From the NCBI GenBank assembly GCA_910579215.1, contig CAJTTN010000002.1:234476-298475 (forward strand): 64,000 nt of DNA, read 5' to 3'. Positions 52,559 through 60,822 of this stretch are shown one piece after another (positions within the stretch are counted from its first letter, which is position 1; every line of letters begins with the position of its first letter). The stretch comes from an uncultured Anaeroplasmataceae bacterium. Its GTDB lineage: Bacteria > Bacillota_I > Bacilli_A > Acholeplasmatales > Anaeroplasmataceae. The position numbers were made by a program, and so were the translations under genes. Under the pieces are notes generated by a model. It did no database searches and was not told where the DNA came from. It was given only the letters and a program-made list of their open reading frames with translations.

Positions 52559-53860
52559 ATGAAATTTGACAATTATGGTTTTAAGGATTACATTGTACAA
52601 GCTATGTTAGATTTAAAATTTAAATCCTTAACTCCAGTACAAAAGGAAGTCTTAAATAGTATTAAAAGCAATCGAAATATTTTAGCAAAATCTAAAACAG
52701 GTAGTGGAAAAACCCATGCTTTTTTAATACCTATATTTCAGGAATTGGAGGAGGATGGTACTAATGTTTTCGCAACTATTTTATCTCCAACAAAAGAGCT
52801 TGCGATGCAAACCTATAAAATGGCTCAGCATTTAGCCTCCTTTAGTAGTAAAAGAATTACTATAAAATTATTTTGTGGAGGAACAGACCGCCAAAAGGAA
52901 ATAGCCTCCTTAAAAAGCATGACCCCACAAATTGTCATTGGAACTCCAGGTAAAATCAAAGATTTAGCAATAACAGAAAATGTATTGAAAATTTATACTT
53001 CTAAATATTTTATTGTCGATGAAATGGACATGGCATTAGATGGTGGATATGAGGACTCATTAGATGATATTGCCAAGGTGCTATCTACATCAAGAATGAT
53101 GTTTTTTTCTGCGACTATGGAGGATCGTATTCAGCATTTTGCAAGAAAATATTTAAACGCTCCCATTCTTATAGATATTCCAGAAGATAAAGGAACCATT
53201 GAGCATATTTGGATACCTTTAAAGCACAAGGAAAGAATAGATATTCTTTTAAAGCTTATGCATACACTTCAACCCTATCTGTCTATTATTTTTGCAAATA
53301 CGAAGGAAAAGGTTACAGAAATAGCTAATCGTTTGACTGCTGAGGGATATTTTATTGGTATTCTACATGGGGATTTATCTGTTAGAGAAAGAAAAAGAGT
53401 ATTTCAAGATTGTAAAGCTCTTAAGTACCAATATTTAGTAGCAACTGATTTGGCAGCTAGAGGGATTGATATAGAAGGTGTTACACACATCATAAATTAT
53501 GAGTTGCCATTTAATTATGAATTCTATATTCATCGAAGTGGTAGAACAGGTAGAATGTATAAAGAGGGAATCGTCTATTCTTTTTATGAAGATGTGGATG
53601 ATGCGTATCTTGATAATTTATCTAAAAAGGGAATTCAGCCAAAATATTTTGAATTTAAAAATGAAGAATTAATACCTTATAAAGGTAGAGCCACACGAGC
53701 TCAAAGAGTAAAGCCTAAATCGGATTATCAAAAGGAAGCTTCTAAATTTATCCCTAAGCCTCAGAAGGTAAAGCCTGGATATAAGAAAAAACGACAAGCC
53801 CAAATAAATGAGCTTGCAGAGCGTTTAAAAAGGAACGCGAAAAAAAAGAAAAGAAGATAA
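52559..53860 (+). CDS. DEAD-box RNA helicase (CshB-like)
   Basis: A 433-residue ATP-dependent RNA helicase. Q motif FKSLTPVQKEVL, motif I SKTGSGKTHAF (residues 43-53), Ia SPTKELAMQ, Ib TPGKI, motif II as DEMD instead of DEAD (near 155), motif III SAT, IV IIFANT, V TDLAARGIDI and VI HRSGRTGR. The basic C-terminal tail (KKKRQAQINELAERLKRNAKKKKRR) is likely to bind RNA. It resembles CshB, a cold-shock helicase. Start follows GAAGGTGATT. Single gene with terminator. Confidence 0.93.
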   Translation: MKFDNYGFKDYIVQAMLDLKFKSLTPVQKEVLNSIKSNRNILAKSKTGSGKTHAFLIPIFQELEEDGTNVFATILSPTKELAMQTYKMAQHLASFSSKRITIKLFCGGTDRQKEIASLKSMTPQIVIGTPGKIKDLAITENVLKIYTSKYFIVDEMDMALDGGYEDSLDDIAKVLSTSRMMFFSATMEDRIQHFARKYLNAPILIDIPEDKGTIEHIWIPLKHKERIDILLKLMHTLQPYLSIIFANTKEKVTEIANRLTAEGYFIGILHGDLSVRERKRVFQDCKALKYQYLVATDLAARGIDIEGVTHIINYELPFNYEFYIHRSGRTGRMYKEGIVYSFYEDVDDAYLDNLSKKGIQPKYFEFKNEELIPYKGRATRAQRVKPKSDYQKEASKFIPKPQKVKPGYKKKRQAQINELAERLKRNAKKKKRR

Positions 53861-53862
53861 GA

Positions 53863-53887
53863 AAAAGGGTGCAAATCGCACCCTTTT
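53863..53887. terminator. Bidirectional terminator at the helicase/glgC junction
   Basis: Perfect 10-bp stem AAAAGGGTGC/GCACCCTTTT with a 5-base loop. The glgC stop codon overlaps the right arm, so both genes end here. Confidence 0.8.
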
Positions 53888-55115
53888 AGCTTAATGTTTC
53901 TCCTGAAGTTATATGCTTTTCAGATACATTTTTTACGTTAGTAGAAGAGAATATGCGAACATTTCTTTCTACAATCAAGCTTTCAGGTAATATAAGCTTT
54001 TTACCAATCACATTGATACCACTTGATAGAATTTTAGGCTTATCCTTATTTGGCTGATAATCTTTTCCTGTACCAATTATAGAATTATCTCCGACGATTG
54101 TTTCCTTATCTATAATAGAATTTTCGATATGACAATTTTTTCCGATGACTACGTCATTCAAAATTACAGAATTGGTTATGATAGAGCCTTCGCCAACCTT
54201 AACTCCTGGAGAGATGACAGAATGATTAATTGTTCCATCTATTTGACAACCATTTGAAATTAAAGACCTCTTTATTTCTGCATTAACTCCAACCTTTACA
54301 GGAGGCAAATCCTCACTCTTTGTATAGATTTTCCAGGAAGGATCATAAAGATCTAAGGCAGTATCTTCAATTAACTCTAGATTAGTTTCTAGATAAGAAT
54401 CATATGTTCCAACGTCCTTCCAGTAATCATAGAATTCATAGGCATATACTCTTTTATTATTAATCATATCAGGAATAATATGCTTTCCAAAATCTAAATC
54501 AACAATATCAGGATGTGCCTCGATTGCTTCAATTAAAGCTTGTGTTGAAAAAACATAAATTCCCATAGAAGCTTTATTAGATTTAGGCTCCTTTGGTTTT
54601 TCTACAAATTTATTAATTTTAAGATTGGAATCAGTTTCTAAAATTCCAAAACGATCTGCCTCTTCCATTGGAACTATTTTTGCAGCTATCGTTAAATCAG
54701 CTCCAGTCTGCTTATGCTGATCTATCATTTTGGAATAATCCATTTTATAAACATGATCTCCAGAAAGAATTAATACATATTTTGAGGCATAACGCTTTAC
54801 AAATTCTAAGTTTTTTCGAATTGCATCCGCTGTTCCCTCATACCAAGAGTTGTTTGGCTGAAGAAGTGTTACAAAAGAATCACGACGGTCTAAATCCCAA
54901 GGCTTCCCAACACCAATATGTTCATTTAAAGAAAGGGGTAGGTATTGTGTCAAAATACCAATTTGAAAAATTCCAGAATTACAGCAATTAGACAATGCAA
55001 AGTCTATGATACGAAATTTTCCTGCGAAAGGTACAGCTGGTTTACTACGTTTTTCAGATAGGATATCTAAACGTGAACCTCTCCCTCCCGCTAAAATTAA
55101 AGCTAAAGTCTCCAT
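53886..55115 (-). CDS. glgC: Glucose-1-phosphate adenylyltransferase
   Basis: A 409-residue enzyme that makes ADP-glucose, the committed step of glycogen synthesis. LILAGGRGSRL (residues 6-16) and KPAVPFAGKFRIIDFALSNCCNSGI open the nucleotidyltransferase domain; LSGDHVYKMDY and FGILETD follow; the C-terminal part is a left-handed beta-helix (repeats such as VISPGVKVGEGSIITNSVI). Start follows GAGGAAAAAAT. It lies 11 bases downstream of glgA, one operon. GlgD, a common regulatory partner in Bacilli, is not seen here. Confidence 0.96.
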   Translation of the reverse strand: METLALILAGGRGSRLDILSEKRSKPAVPFAGKFRIIDFALSNCCNSGIFQIGILTQYLPLSLNEHIGVGKPWDLDRRDSFVTLLQPNNSWYEGTADAIRKNLEFVKRYASKYVLILSGDHVYKMDYSKMIDQHKQTGADLTIAAKIVPMEEADRFGILETDSNLKINKFVEKPKEPKSNKASMGIYVFSTQALIEAIEAHPDIVDLDFGKHIIPDMINNKRVYAYEFYDYWKDVGTYDSYLETNLELIEDTALDLYDPSWKIYTKSEDLPPVKVGVNAEIKRSLISNGCQIDGTINHSVISPGVKVGEGSIITNSVILNDVVIGKNCHIENSIIDKETIVGDNSIIGTGKDYQPNKDKPKILSSGINVIGKKLILPESLIVERNVRIFSSTNVKNVSEKHITSGETLS

Positions 55116-55126
55116 ATTTTTTCCTC

Positions 55127-56545
55127 CTAATATAGCATTATTTTTTTGTAAATATCTAGATATTTAGCTGCAGAAGAAGACCAACTATAATCTTTTTCCA
55201 TAGCTTGTTTTACTAATGAGCTCCAAGCATCCTTATTATTGTTATAGGTATTTAAAGCTAAAAACATTACATCCTTTAATTCTGTAGCATTATAATTTGT
55301 AAAGCTGAATCCTGTTCCCTCATTTGTATATTCATTATAAGGAAGAACTGTATCCTTAAGACCACCAGTTTCTCTAACTAATGGAAGGGTTCCATAGCGC
55401 ATAGCAATCATTTGTCCTAATCCACAAGGCTCAAATTTGGATGGCATAAGGAAGATATCACACCCTGCATAAATCTTTTGAGCTACAGGATCAGAATATC
55501 CAATATAGCATTTAAATCGGTCAGGATATTTTGCTTCCATGGTACGGAAAAAGTTTTCATAATAAGAATCTCCTGATCCCATTAAAATAAATTTCGCATT
55601 GCTATATTGAATAACATCATCAAGAATAGGCATAAGTAAATCAATTCCCTTTTGATCTACAAGTCTTGATACTAAGCCAAATAAAGGAACGTCCTCTAAG
55701 GATAATCCAAATTCTTTTAAAAGTGCTTCTTTATTTTGTTTTTTACCAGTTTTTACAGTTTTAATTGTATAATTTGTATAAATATTTTTGTCAGAGGAAG
55801 GATCATATTTAATGACATCTATACCATTGACAATCCCATAGAAATCGAAATAGCGAAGTCCTAAAATATTGTTTAATCTATAGCCATAGTAATCTGTAAG
55901 AACTTCATTTTTATAAGTTTCTGATACAGTTGTTACAATATTTGATTCTAATATTCCTGCTTTCATAAAATTTATACAACCATCAAATTCAAGAGAAGAT
56001 GCATAAGGCATAAATAATATGCGCATCATATCCATAGGGAAATTTCCTTGGTATTGAATATTGTGAATACTATAAACAGTTTTAATTCGATTATATTCTG
56101 AATAAAAATGATAGTTAGATTTCAAAATATAAGGAATAAGACCCGTTTGCCAATCATTCAAATGGATTACATCAGGAAAAAAGTTAATTACCTTAAGTGC
56201 TTCTAAAATTGCAAAATCAAAATAAGCAAAGCGTTCACCATCATCACCATAGCCGTATAGACCATCTCTATTAAAATAACGATCACTATCAATGAAATAA
56301 AAATCTATTTCCTCATGGACAGTATGAAATAATCCAACATATTCCATCCGCTCTGCAATTTTGACGTACGCATAGCCCTTATATTCCGCAATGTTTTTCT
56401 CCTTTATTTTTTTGTAATAAGGCATAATTACCCTTGCGTCACAATTTTTTTCTTTCAACGCTTTAGGTAAAGCCCCCATTACATCTGCTAATCCCCCAGT
56501 TTTAGCAAAAGGAGCACATTCACTTGCACAAAATAATATTTTCAT
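55127..56545 (-). CDS. glgA: Glycogen synthase (GT5)
   Basis: A 472-residue ADP-glucose-dependent glycogen synthase. The N-terminal KTGGLADVMGALPKAL (residues 15-30) binds ADP-glucose; HLNDWQTGLIPYIL and YSIHNIQYQGNF are GT5 landmarks; the C-terminal FMPSKFEPCGLGQMIAMRYGTLPLVR contains the catalytic Glu. The start is set by TTGAGGTGAACAG. Branching enzyme and phosphorylase are not in the window. A promoter and inverted repeat lie upstream. Confidence 0.96.
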   Translation of the reverse strand: MKILFCASECAPFAKTGGLADVMGALPKALKEKNCDARVIMPYYKKIKEKNIAEYKGYAYVKIAERMEYVGLFHTVHEEIDFYFIDSDRYFNRDGLYGYGDDGERFAYFDFAILEALKVINFFPDVIHLNDWQTGLIPYILKSNYHFYSEYNRIKTVYSIHNIQYQGNFPMDMMRILFMPYASSLEFDGCINFMKAGILESNIVTTVSETYKNEVLTDYYGYRLNNILGLRYFDFYGIVNGIDVIKYDPSSDKNIYTNYTIKTVKTGKKQNKEALLKEFGLSLEDVPLFGLVSRLVDQKGIDLLMPILDDVIQYSNAKFILMGSGDSYYENFFRTMEAKYPDRFKCYIGYSDPVAQKIYAGCDIFLMPSKFEPCGLGQMIAMRYGTLPLVRETGGLKDTVLPYNEYTNEGTGFSFTNYNATELKDVMFLALNTYNNNKDAWSSLVKQAMEKDYSWSSSAAKYLDIYKKIMLY

Positions 56546-56580
56546 CTGTTCACCTCAATTTCAAAAATATTACTACTTTC

Positions 56581-56609
56581 ATTTTACCATAGGTAAAACG
56601 TTTTCTCAA
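56581..56609 (-). promoter_or_regulatory. glgA promoter
   Basis: On the minus strand TTGAGA (56609-56604), a 17-base spacer and TAAAAT (56586-56581), 36 bases before the glgA start codon. Confidence 0.65.
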
Positions 56610-56623
56610 GAACTTTTACCTAT
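56589..56623. promoter_or_regulatory. Inverted repeat around the glgA -35 box, cre-like centre
   Basis: Perfect 10-bp arms ATAGGTAAAA (56589-56598) and TTTTACCTAT (56614-56623) flank the -35 box. Neither strand has a T-run after it, so it is not a terminator; it is placed like an operator. The minus strand also reads GAAAACGTTTTAC (56607-56595), similar in its core to catabolite-response sites. Confidence 0.5.
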
Positions 56624-56653
56624 AAAAAAAATAAAAAATTTGTTAATTAATGC

Positions 56654-56682
56654 TTGCGTATTAATATGAGTTTTGATATAAT
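56654..56682 (+). promoter_or_regulatory. Promoter of the thioredoxin-like gene
   Basis: TTGCGT at 56654-56659, 17-base spacer, TATAAT at 56677-56682 with TGA before it (extended -10). The gene starts 58 bases later. Confidence 0.7.
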
Positions 56683-56740
56683 AAAATATGCGTATGTTCG
56701 TAATAATTAATTCTTAATTAAAGAAAGGATTTTATCTGAT

Positions 56741-57373
56741 ATGGCTAGAACGGGAAGAAGAACCAAAACAAAATTTGTTATAAGAAAAGAACTAATTATA
56801 TTAGTATTAGTAATTGTAGCTATGATAGTTACAACGATATGCTTGTCTATTCCTTCTGCTGCTGAGAAGCGTTTAGAGGAATTTAATACAGCAATTACAG
56901 AGTATAACACTGCAAACAGTACATCCTATTCTACTTTAGGAGAGGATAGTGTTATTCGTAAAGCATCCTTAAAAAAAGTTGAACAGGTTATTGAGGATTC
57001 CAAAGGTACAGAAAGTGAACCAAAATATGCATATATCATATATGGTAGCTTAACTGATGCTAAAATTTGTCAATATCTTTCAGCAATCGATACGGAGGCT
57101 AAAAATCGTGATGTGAAAACAGTATATATTTATTTTTCTGATAAGGTAGATCGTCAGGAAGATAAGGAGGATACAGATTTCTTAAATGATTTAGAACAGG
57201 ATGAAAAGATTTTTAATTCCGATATACTTGAGGGTATAGAAGAAGTAGATTTGTTAAAGACGCCAGCATTATATGTTTATAAAAATGGAGAACTTGTTTT
57301 TAATTCTGTTACTATTGAAGAGGATGGCTCCTATTCTTGGGATTTAATCATTAATAAGGCTTTTTCAAAGTAA
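56741..57373 (+). CDS. Membrane-anchored thioredoxin-fold protein
   Basis: A 210-residue protein: basic N-terminus (TGRRTKTK), one membrane helix (about 19-38), a helical stalk, and a C-terminal domain (about 85-210) with YAYIIYGSLTDAKICQYLSAID and LLKTPALYVYKNGELVFNS. The last motif, with a Pro before a strand, is the cis-proline loop of thioredoxin folds. Only one cysteine is near the usual active site (KICQ), so a classical CxxC redox role is unlikely. GAAAGGA precedes the ATG. It may act outside the membrane as a binding or monothiol protein. Confidence 0.65.
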   Translation: MARTGRRTKTKFVIRKELIILVLVIVAMIVTTICLSIPSAAEKRLEEFNTAITEYNTANSTSYSTLGEDSVIRKASLKKVEQVIEDSKGTESEPKYAYIIYGSLTDAKICQYLSAIDTEAKNRDVKTVYIYFSDKVDRQEDKEDTDFLNDLEQDEKIFNSDILEGIEEVDLLKTPALYVYKNGELVFNSVTIEEDGSYSWDLIINKAFSK

Positions 57374-57396
57374 AAACAAAATGTAATGAAAGAATG

Positions 57397-57425
57397 AGAC
57401 TGAGATGATAAATCTCAGTCTTTAT
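57397..57425 (+). terminator. Hairpin before argS
   Basis: 10-bp stem AGACTGAGAT/ATCTCAGTCT (57397-57406, 57412-57421) with a 5-base loop and TTTATT after it. It ends the thioredoxin-like gene; no T-box features are seen. Confidence 0.65.
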
Positions 57426-57444
57426 TCACTTAAGGAGAAAGAGT

Positions 57445-59145
57445 ATGTTAGAAACAATAAAAGAACAAATTAAGAGTACTTTAGAAAATTTTTATCAATT
57501 GAAATATGAGCAGGAAATAGGAATTGTTGTTGAAGAACCTAAAAACCCTGAATTGGGTGATATTTCTATTCCTATTTTTAGTGTAGTTAAGGCGATGAGA
57601 CGCCCCTTACCAGAGGTTGTATCTGAAGCCAAAGAAGAAATATTAAAGGCTTCTTCAGCAATTACATCAGTTTCTAATGTTGGTGGTTTTATCAATGTTT
57701 GTATAGATAAGAAGCTCTTAGCTAAAGATGTTTTAGTAAAGGCAATTGAATTGGATTCCAATTATGGAGCCTCTAGTATAGGAGTAGGGAAAAGAGTTAC
57801 CTTAGATTATTCCTCGCCAAATATTGCCAAAAGTTTTTCAATTGGACATTTGCGTTCTACTATGATTGGAAATTCTCTTCGTTTAATTTTAGATAAATGT
57901 GGATTTGAAACCTATTCTATTAACTATTTAGGAGATTGGGGAACACAATTTGGTAAAATGATTGTAGCTTATAAAAAGTGGGGAAACTATGAAGATATCT
58001 GTAAGGATCCTATTACACAATTAACTAATCTTTATGTCCGTTTTCATGAGGAGGCCAAAGAACATCCTCAATTAGAAGATGAGGCAAGAGAAGCTTTTCG
58101 TAAAATGGAATTAAAGGATGCAGAGTATTTAGAACTTTGGCGGTGGATTCGTGAAGAATCATTAAAGGAATCAGCCCAAATTTATGACTTATTAGGTATA
58201 AAATTTGATTCCTATAATGGAGAGGCATTTTATAATGATAAGATGGATCCTGTAGTAAAGGAGCTTGCTGACAAGAACCTATTAAAGGAGGATCAGGGTG
58301 CCCAAATTGTCGATTTAGGAGAGACAATGCCTCCAGCTTTAATAAAAAGAAAAGATGGTGGTTCTCTTTATATTACTAGAGATTTAGCTGCAGTATTTTA
58401 TCGCAAACAGGAATATCAATTTGATCATATTTTATATGTGGTAGGAAATGAACAGAAGCTACATTTTACACAGCTTAAATGTGTATTGCAAAAAATGGGA
58501 TATGATTTTGCAGATGCAATTGAGCATGTAAATTTTGGTCTTTATTTGACGGATGGTAAGAAAATGTCTACACGCAAGGGTGGCGTGGTCAAGCTTTATG
58601 ATGTGTTAATGAAGGCTATTCAACTGGCGTATGAATTGGTTGCAGTTAAAAATCCAGAGTTAGAAAATAAGGAAGAGGTTGCTAAGGCAGTTGGAATTGC
58701 TGCAATCGTATTTGCAGATTTGAAGAATCATAGAAGTCTAGATATCGAATTTAATTTGGAACAGGCAGTAAAATTTGAGGGACAGACAGGTCCATATTTA
58801 CAATATACGAGTGTTAGAATAGCTTCTATATTGAAAAACAAAGGCTTTGATGTTCATAAAAGTAAAATAGATGTTTTTGAAAAGCCTCATTATTTTGATT
58901 TAATTAAGCAGATTTCCTTATTTAAATCAATCATTGAACGTGCAGCTTTAGAACGAGCACCTAGCATCATTGCAAGATATTTATTGAATTTGGCACAAAG
59001 TTTCAATAAATTTTATTCTCTAGAGAAAATCAATGTAGAGGAAGAAACAACTAGAAACGCTAATTTTGCATTGGCTAAGGCAACTAGAATTGTCTTAAAT
59101 GAGGGATTACGTCTATTAGGCATACAATATGTCAATGAAATGTAG
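57445..59145 (+). CDS. argS: Arginyl-tRNA synthetase
   Basis: A 566-residue class I synthetase that charges tRNA-Arg. The N-terminal additional domain recognises the tRNA D-loop; the HIGH motif appears in SPNIAKSFSIGHLRST (near residue 125); KMSTRKGGVV replaces KMSKS, as is common in ArgS; the C-terminal DALR domain has TGPYLQYTSVRIASIL and ends LLGIQYVNEM. TTAAGGAGAAAG precedes the ATG. The window also holds tRNA-Arg(CCG), 40 kb away. Confidence 0.97.
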   Translation: MLETIKEQIKSTLENFYQLKYEQEIGIVVEEPKNPELGDISIPIFSVVKAMRRPLPEVVSEAKEEILKASSAITSVSNVGGFINVCIDKKLLAKDVLVKAIELDSNYGASSIGVGKRVTLDYSSPNIAKSFSIGHLRSTMIGNSLRLILDKCGFETYSINYLGDWGTQFGKMIVAYKKWGNYEDICKDPITQLTNLYVRFHEEAKEHPQLEDEAREAFRKMELKDAEYLELWRWIREESLKESAQIYDLLGIKFDSYNGEAFYNDKMDPVVKELADKNLLKEDQGAQIVDLGETMPPALIKRKDGGSLYITRDLAAVFYRKQEYQFDHILYVVGNEQKLHFTQLKCVLQKMGYDFADAIEHVNFGLYLTDGKKMSTRKGGVVKLYDVLMKAIQLAYELVAVKNPELENKEEVAKAVGIAAIVFADLKNHRSLDIEFNLEQAVKFEGQTGPYLQYTSVRIASILKNKGFDVHKSKIDVFEKPHYFDLIKQISLFKSIIERAALERAPSIIARYLLNLAQSFNKFYSLEKINVEEETTRNANFALAKATRIVLNEGLRLLGIQYVNEM

Positions 59146-59153
59146 TTAGGGTA

Positions 59154-59183
59154 TTGCATTTTACTACTAATATGGTGTAAAAT
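59154..59183 (+). promoter_or_regulatory. Possible promoter of the glycosyltransferase gene
   Basis: TTGCAT at 59154-59159 and TAAAAT at 59178-59183 with an 18-base spacer, 49 bases before the start. Confidence 0.45.
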
Positions 59184-59231
59184 AATAGAGCGTAGCAAAT
59201 TGGTAGATAGAATAGTCTGGGGCAATGTTAT

Positions 59232-60425
59232 ATGAAGGTAGGTATTTTTACTGACCAATTCTACCCATATATTAGTGGAGTGGTCACTTCAATTACAATG
59301 TTATATGAGGGCTTAACTGAGTTAGGTCATGAAGTATTTGTATTTTCTAGTATTGAAGAAGCAATGGTTGCTTCCTGTGAGGAACTGAAAAACTTTAACT
59401 TTATAAATATTCCTGGAAAGCCATGGCCATTTAAAGGATTAAAGGATTATCGTTATACTAGACATCCTAAAAGATATCTCAAAACTATAGCATCTTATAA
59501 CCTAGATATTATTCACATTCATACGGAGTACAATGCAGCAAAGCTTGCTAAATTAGCTGGTAGAAAACTAAATATTCCTATTGTATATACGTTACATACC
59601 CTTTATGAGGATTATATGAAATATTTATCTCCATTTTTTGATAAACATTTTCATAATATCATGTTTAAGGTCTTAGCAAAAGCTTTTATGGGTTCAGCCT
59701 CTAAAGCGTCTGTTGTAAAGATTGTTCCTACTAAAAAGGTATTGCGATTGGCTTCTAAATACTATATAAAAGGAGATATAAGAGTTATTCCTACAGGAAT
59801 TGATTTAACTCATTTTTATGCTGAAAATTTTTCTAAAGAAGAAATAATTTCTTTGAAAAATAAGCTTGGAATTAATCAAGAACGGTTTGTGTTCGGTTAT
59901 ATTGGTAGAACCTCTCCAGAAAAGGATATTAAGACTCTATTAAATGCTTTTGCAAATCTGCAATATAAAAATAATGCAGTTTTGCTAATTGTTGGTGGTG
60001 GTCCTCAATTAGAGGAGCTGAAACAAATTGCCAAAGATATGCAAATTAATGATAAGGTTATATTTACGGGTTTCATTGAAAGTGAAAAAATACCGTTATA
60101 TTATCAAGTTTGTGATATTTTTTTAAATGCTTCAAAGTCGGAAACACAAGGTTTAACCTATATAGAATCTTTAGCTTCATCTTTACCCTTATTAGTTCAA
60201 AAGGATGATTGCATTGAAGATGTCATAGAAGATTATTACAATGGAATTTACTTTGATGGAGAGCAAGATTTGATTCTTAAAATGGAACAAATACAAAAGG
60301 CTCCTACTACATTGAATAATATCAAGGCTAATACTAGAATATCTTGTGAGAAATATTCTAAGGAACATTATGCAGCAAGTATAGAAACTGTTTATCGAGT
60401 TGCAATAGAAAAATATAAGGAATAA
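59232..60425 (+). CDS. Glycosyltransferase family 4, diacylglycerol glucosyltransferase-like
   Basis: A 397-residue GT4 enzyme. It begins KVGIFTDQFYPYISGVVTSI, very like the monoglucosyl-diacylglycerol synthases of Acholeplasma and streptococci, which make the membrane glycolipid that can anchor lipoteichoic acid. FGYIGRTSPEKDIKTLLNAF (near 218) and the catalytic E-x7-E in SETQGLTYIESLASSLP (near 300) are the GT4 donor-site landmarks. No signal peptide; such enzymes are peripheral at the inner membrane face. Lipid substrate is an inference. A weak ribosome site precedes the ATG. Confidence 0.83.
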   Translation: MKVGIFTDQFYPYISGVVTSITMLYEGLTELGHEVFVFSSIEEAMVASCEELKNFNFINIPGKPWPFKGLKDYRYTRHPKRYLKTIASYNLDIIHIHTEYNAAKLAKLAGRKLNIPIVYTLHTLYEDYMKYLSPFFDKHFHNIMFKVLAKAFMGSASKASVVKIVPTKKVLRLASKYYIKGDIRVIPTGIDLTHFYAENFSKEEIISLKNKLGINQERFVFGYIGRTSPEKDIKTLLNAFANLQYKNNAVLLIVGGGPQLEELKQIAKDMQINDKVIFTGFIESEKIPLYYQVCDIFLNASKSETQGLTYIESLASSLPLLVQKDDCIEDVIEDYYNGIYFDGEQDLILKMEQIQKAPTTLNNIKANTRISCEKYSKEHYAASIETVYRVAIEKYKE

Positions 60426-60448
60426 AGGTAGAAACTCTACCTTTAAAA
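60424..60448 (+). terminator. Weak hairpin after the glycosyltransferase
   Basis: 8-bp stem AAAGGTAG/CTACCTTT with 5-base loop, but only A-rich sequence follows; termination may be leaky and let transcription run into tRNA-Leu. Confidence 0.4.
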
Positions 60449-60451
60449 TAT

Positions 60452-60536
60452 GGGGGAGTGATGAAATGGTAGACATAGTTGACTCAAAATCAACCGCCCT
60501 TAAAGCGTGTGGGTTCGACTCCCATCTCCCCTACCA
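60452..60536 (+). tRNA. tRNA-Leu (anticodon CAA)
   Basis: An 85-base class II tRNA: acceptor GGGGGAG/CTCCCCT (first pair G-T), anticodon stem GTTGA/TCAAC with loop CTCAAAA (anticodon CAA, reads UUG), a long variable arm (CGCCCTTAAAGCG), T arm GTGGG-TTCGACT-CCCAT, discriminator A and encoded CCA. Confidence 0.95.
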
Positions 60537-60603
60537 TAAATTGCTTGAAATATCGCGGTATTTTGCGATTTTGAGAGACGGGGATTTTTAAGAAATTCTC
60601 ATG

Positions 60604-60632
60604 AAATAGGACTTGGTAAAGTCCTATTTTTC
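60604..60632 (+). terminator. Terminator after tRNA-Leu
   Basis: Perfect 11-bp stem AAATAGGACTT/AAGTCCTATTT with loop GGTA and T-rich tail. The 67 bases between the tRNA and this stem hold only a weak 5-bp hairpin. Confidence 0.8.
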
Positions 60633-60702
60633 ATTTATACTGTAAATTCACTTTATATTCATATTAAAAATAACAAAATATAAAGATGTGTAAATAATAG
60701 TG

Positions 60703-60731
60703 TTGAAATATTTTTTTGAAAAGTATATAAT
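60703..60731 (+). promoter_or_regulatory. Promoter of the transglutaminase-like surface protein
   Basis: TTGAAA at 60703-60708 and TATAAT at 60726-60731, spacer 17. The transcript would have a leader of about 85 bases, in which I see no riboswitch. Confidence 0.75.
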
Positions 60732-60822
60732 ATAGTTTGTTCGTAGTGTGATTTTTAAGTTAGATTTTTTTAAAAAATAACATTATGAATATTAGTATAT
60801 TAATGGAGGATGTTTTAAAATT

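Noticed and set aside
54668..54991. 107-residue plus-strand frame
   Set aside because: Lies wholly antisense to glgC and has no domain or ribosome site.
57397..57425. T-box or other riboswitch before argS
   Set aside because: Only a single simple hairpin with a T-rich tail is present; no specifier loop, T-box sequence or antiterminator arrangement.
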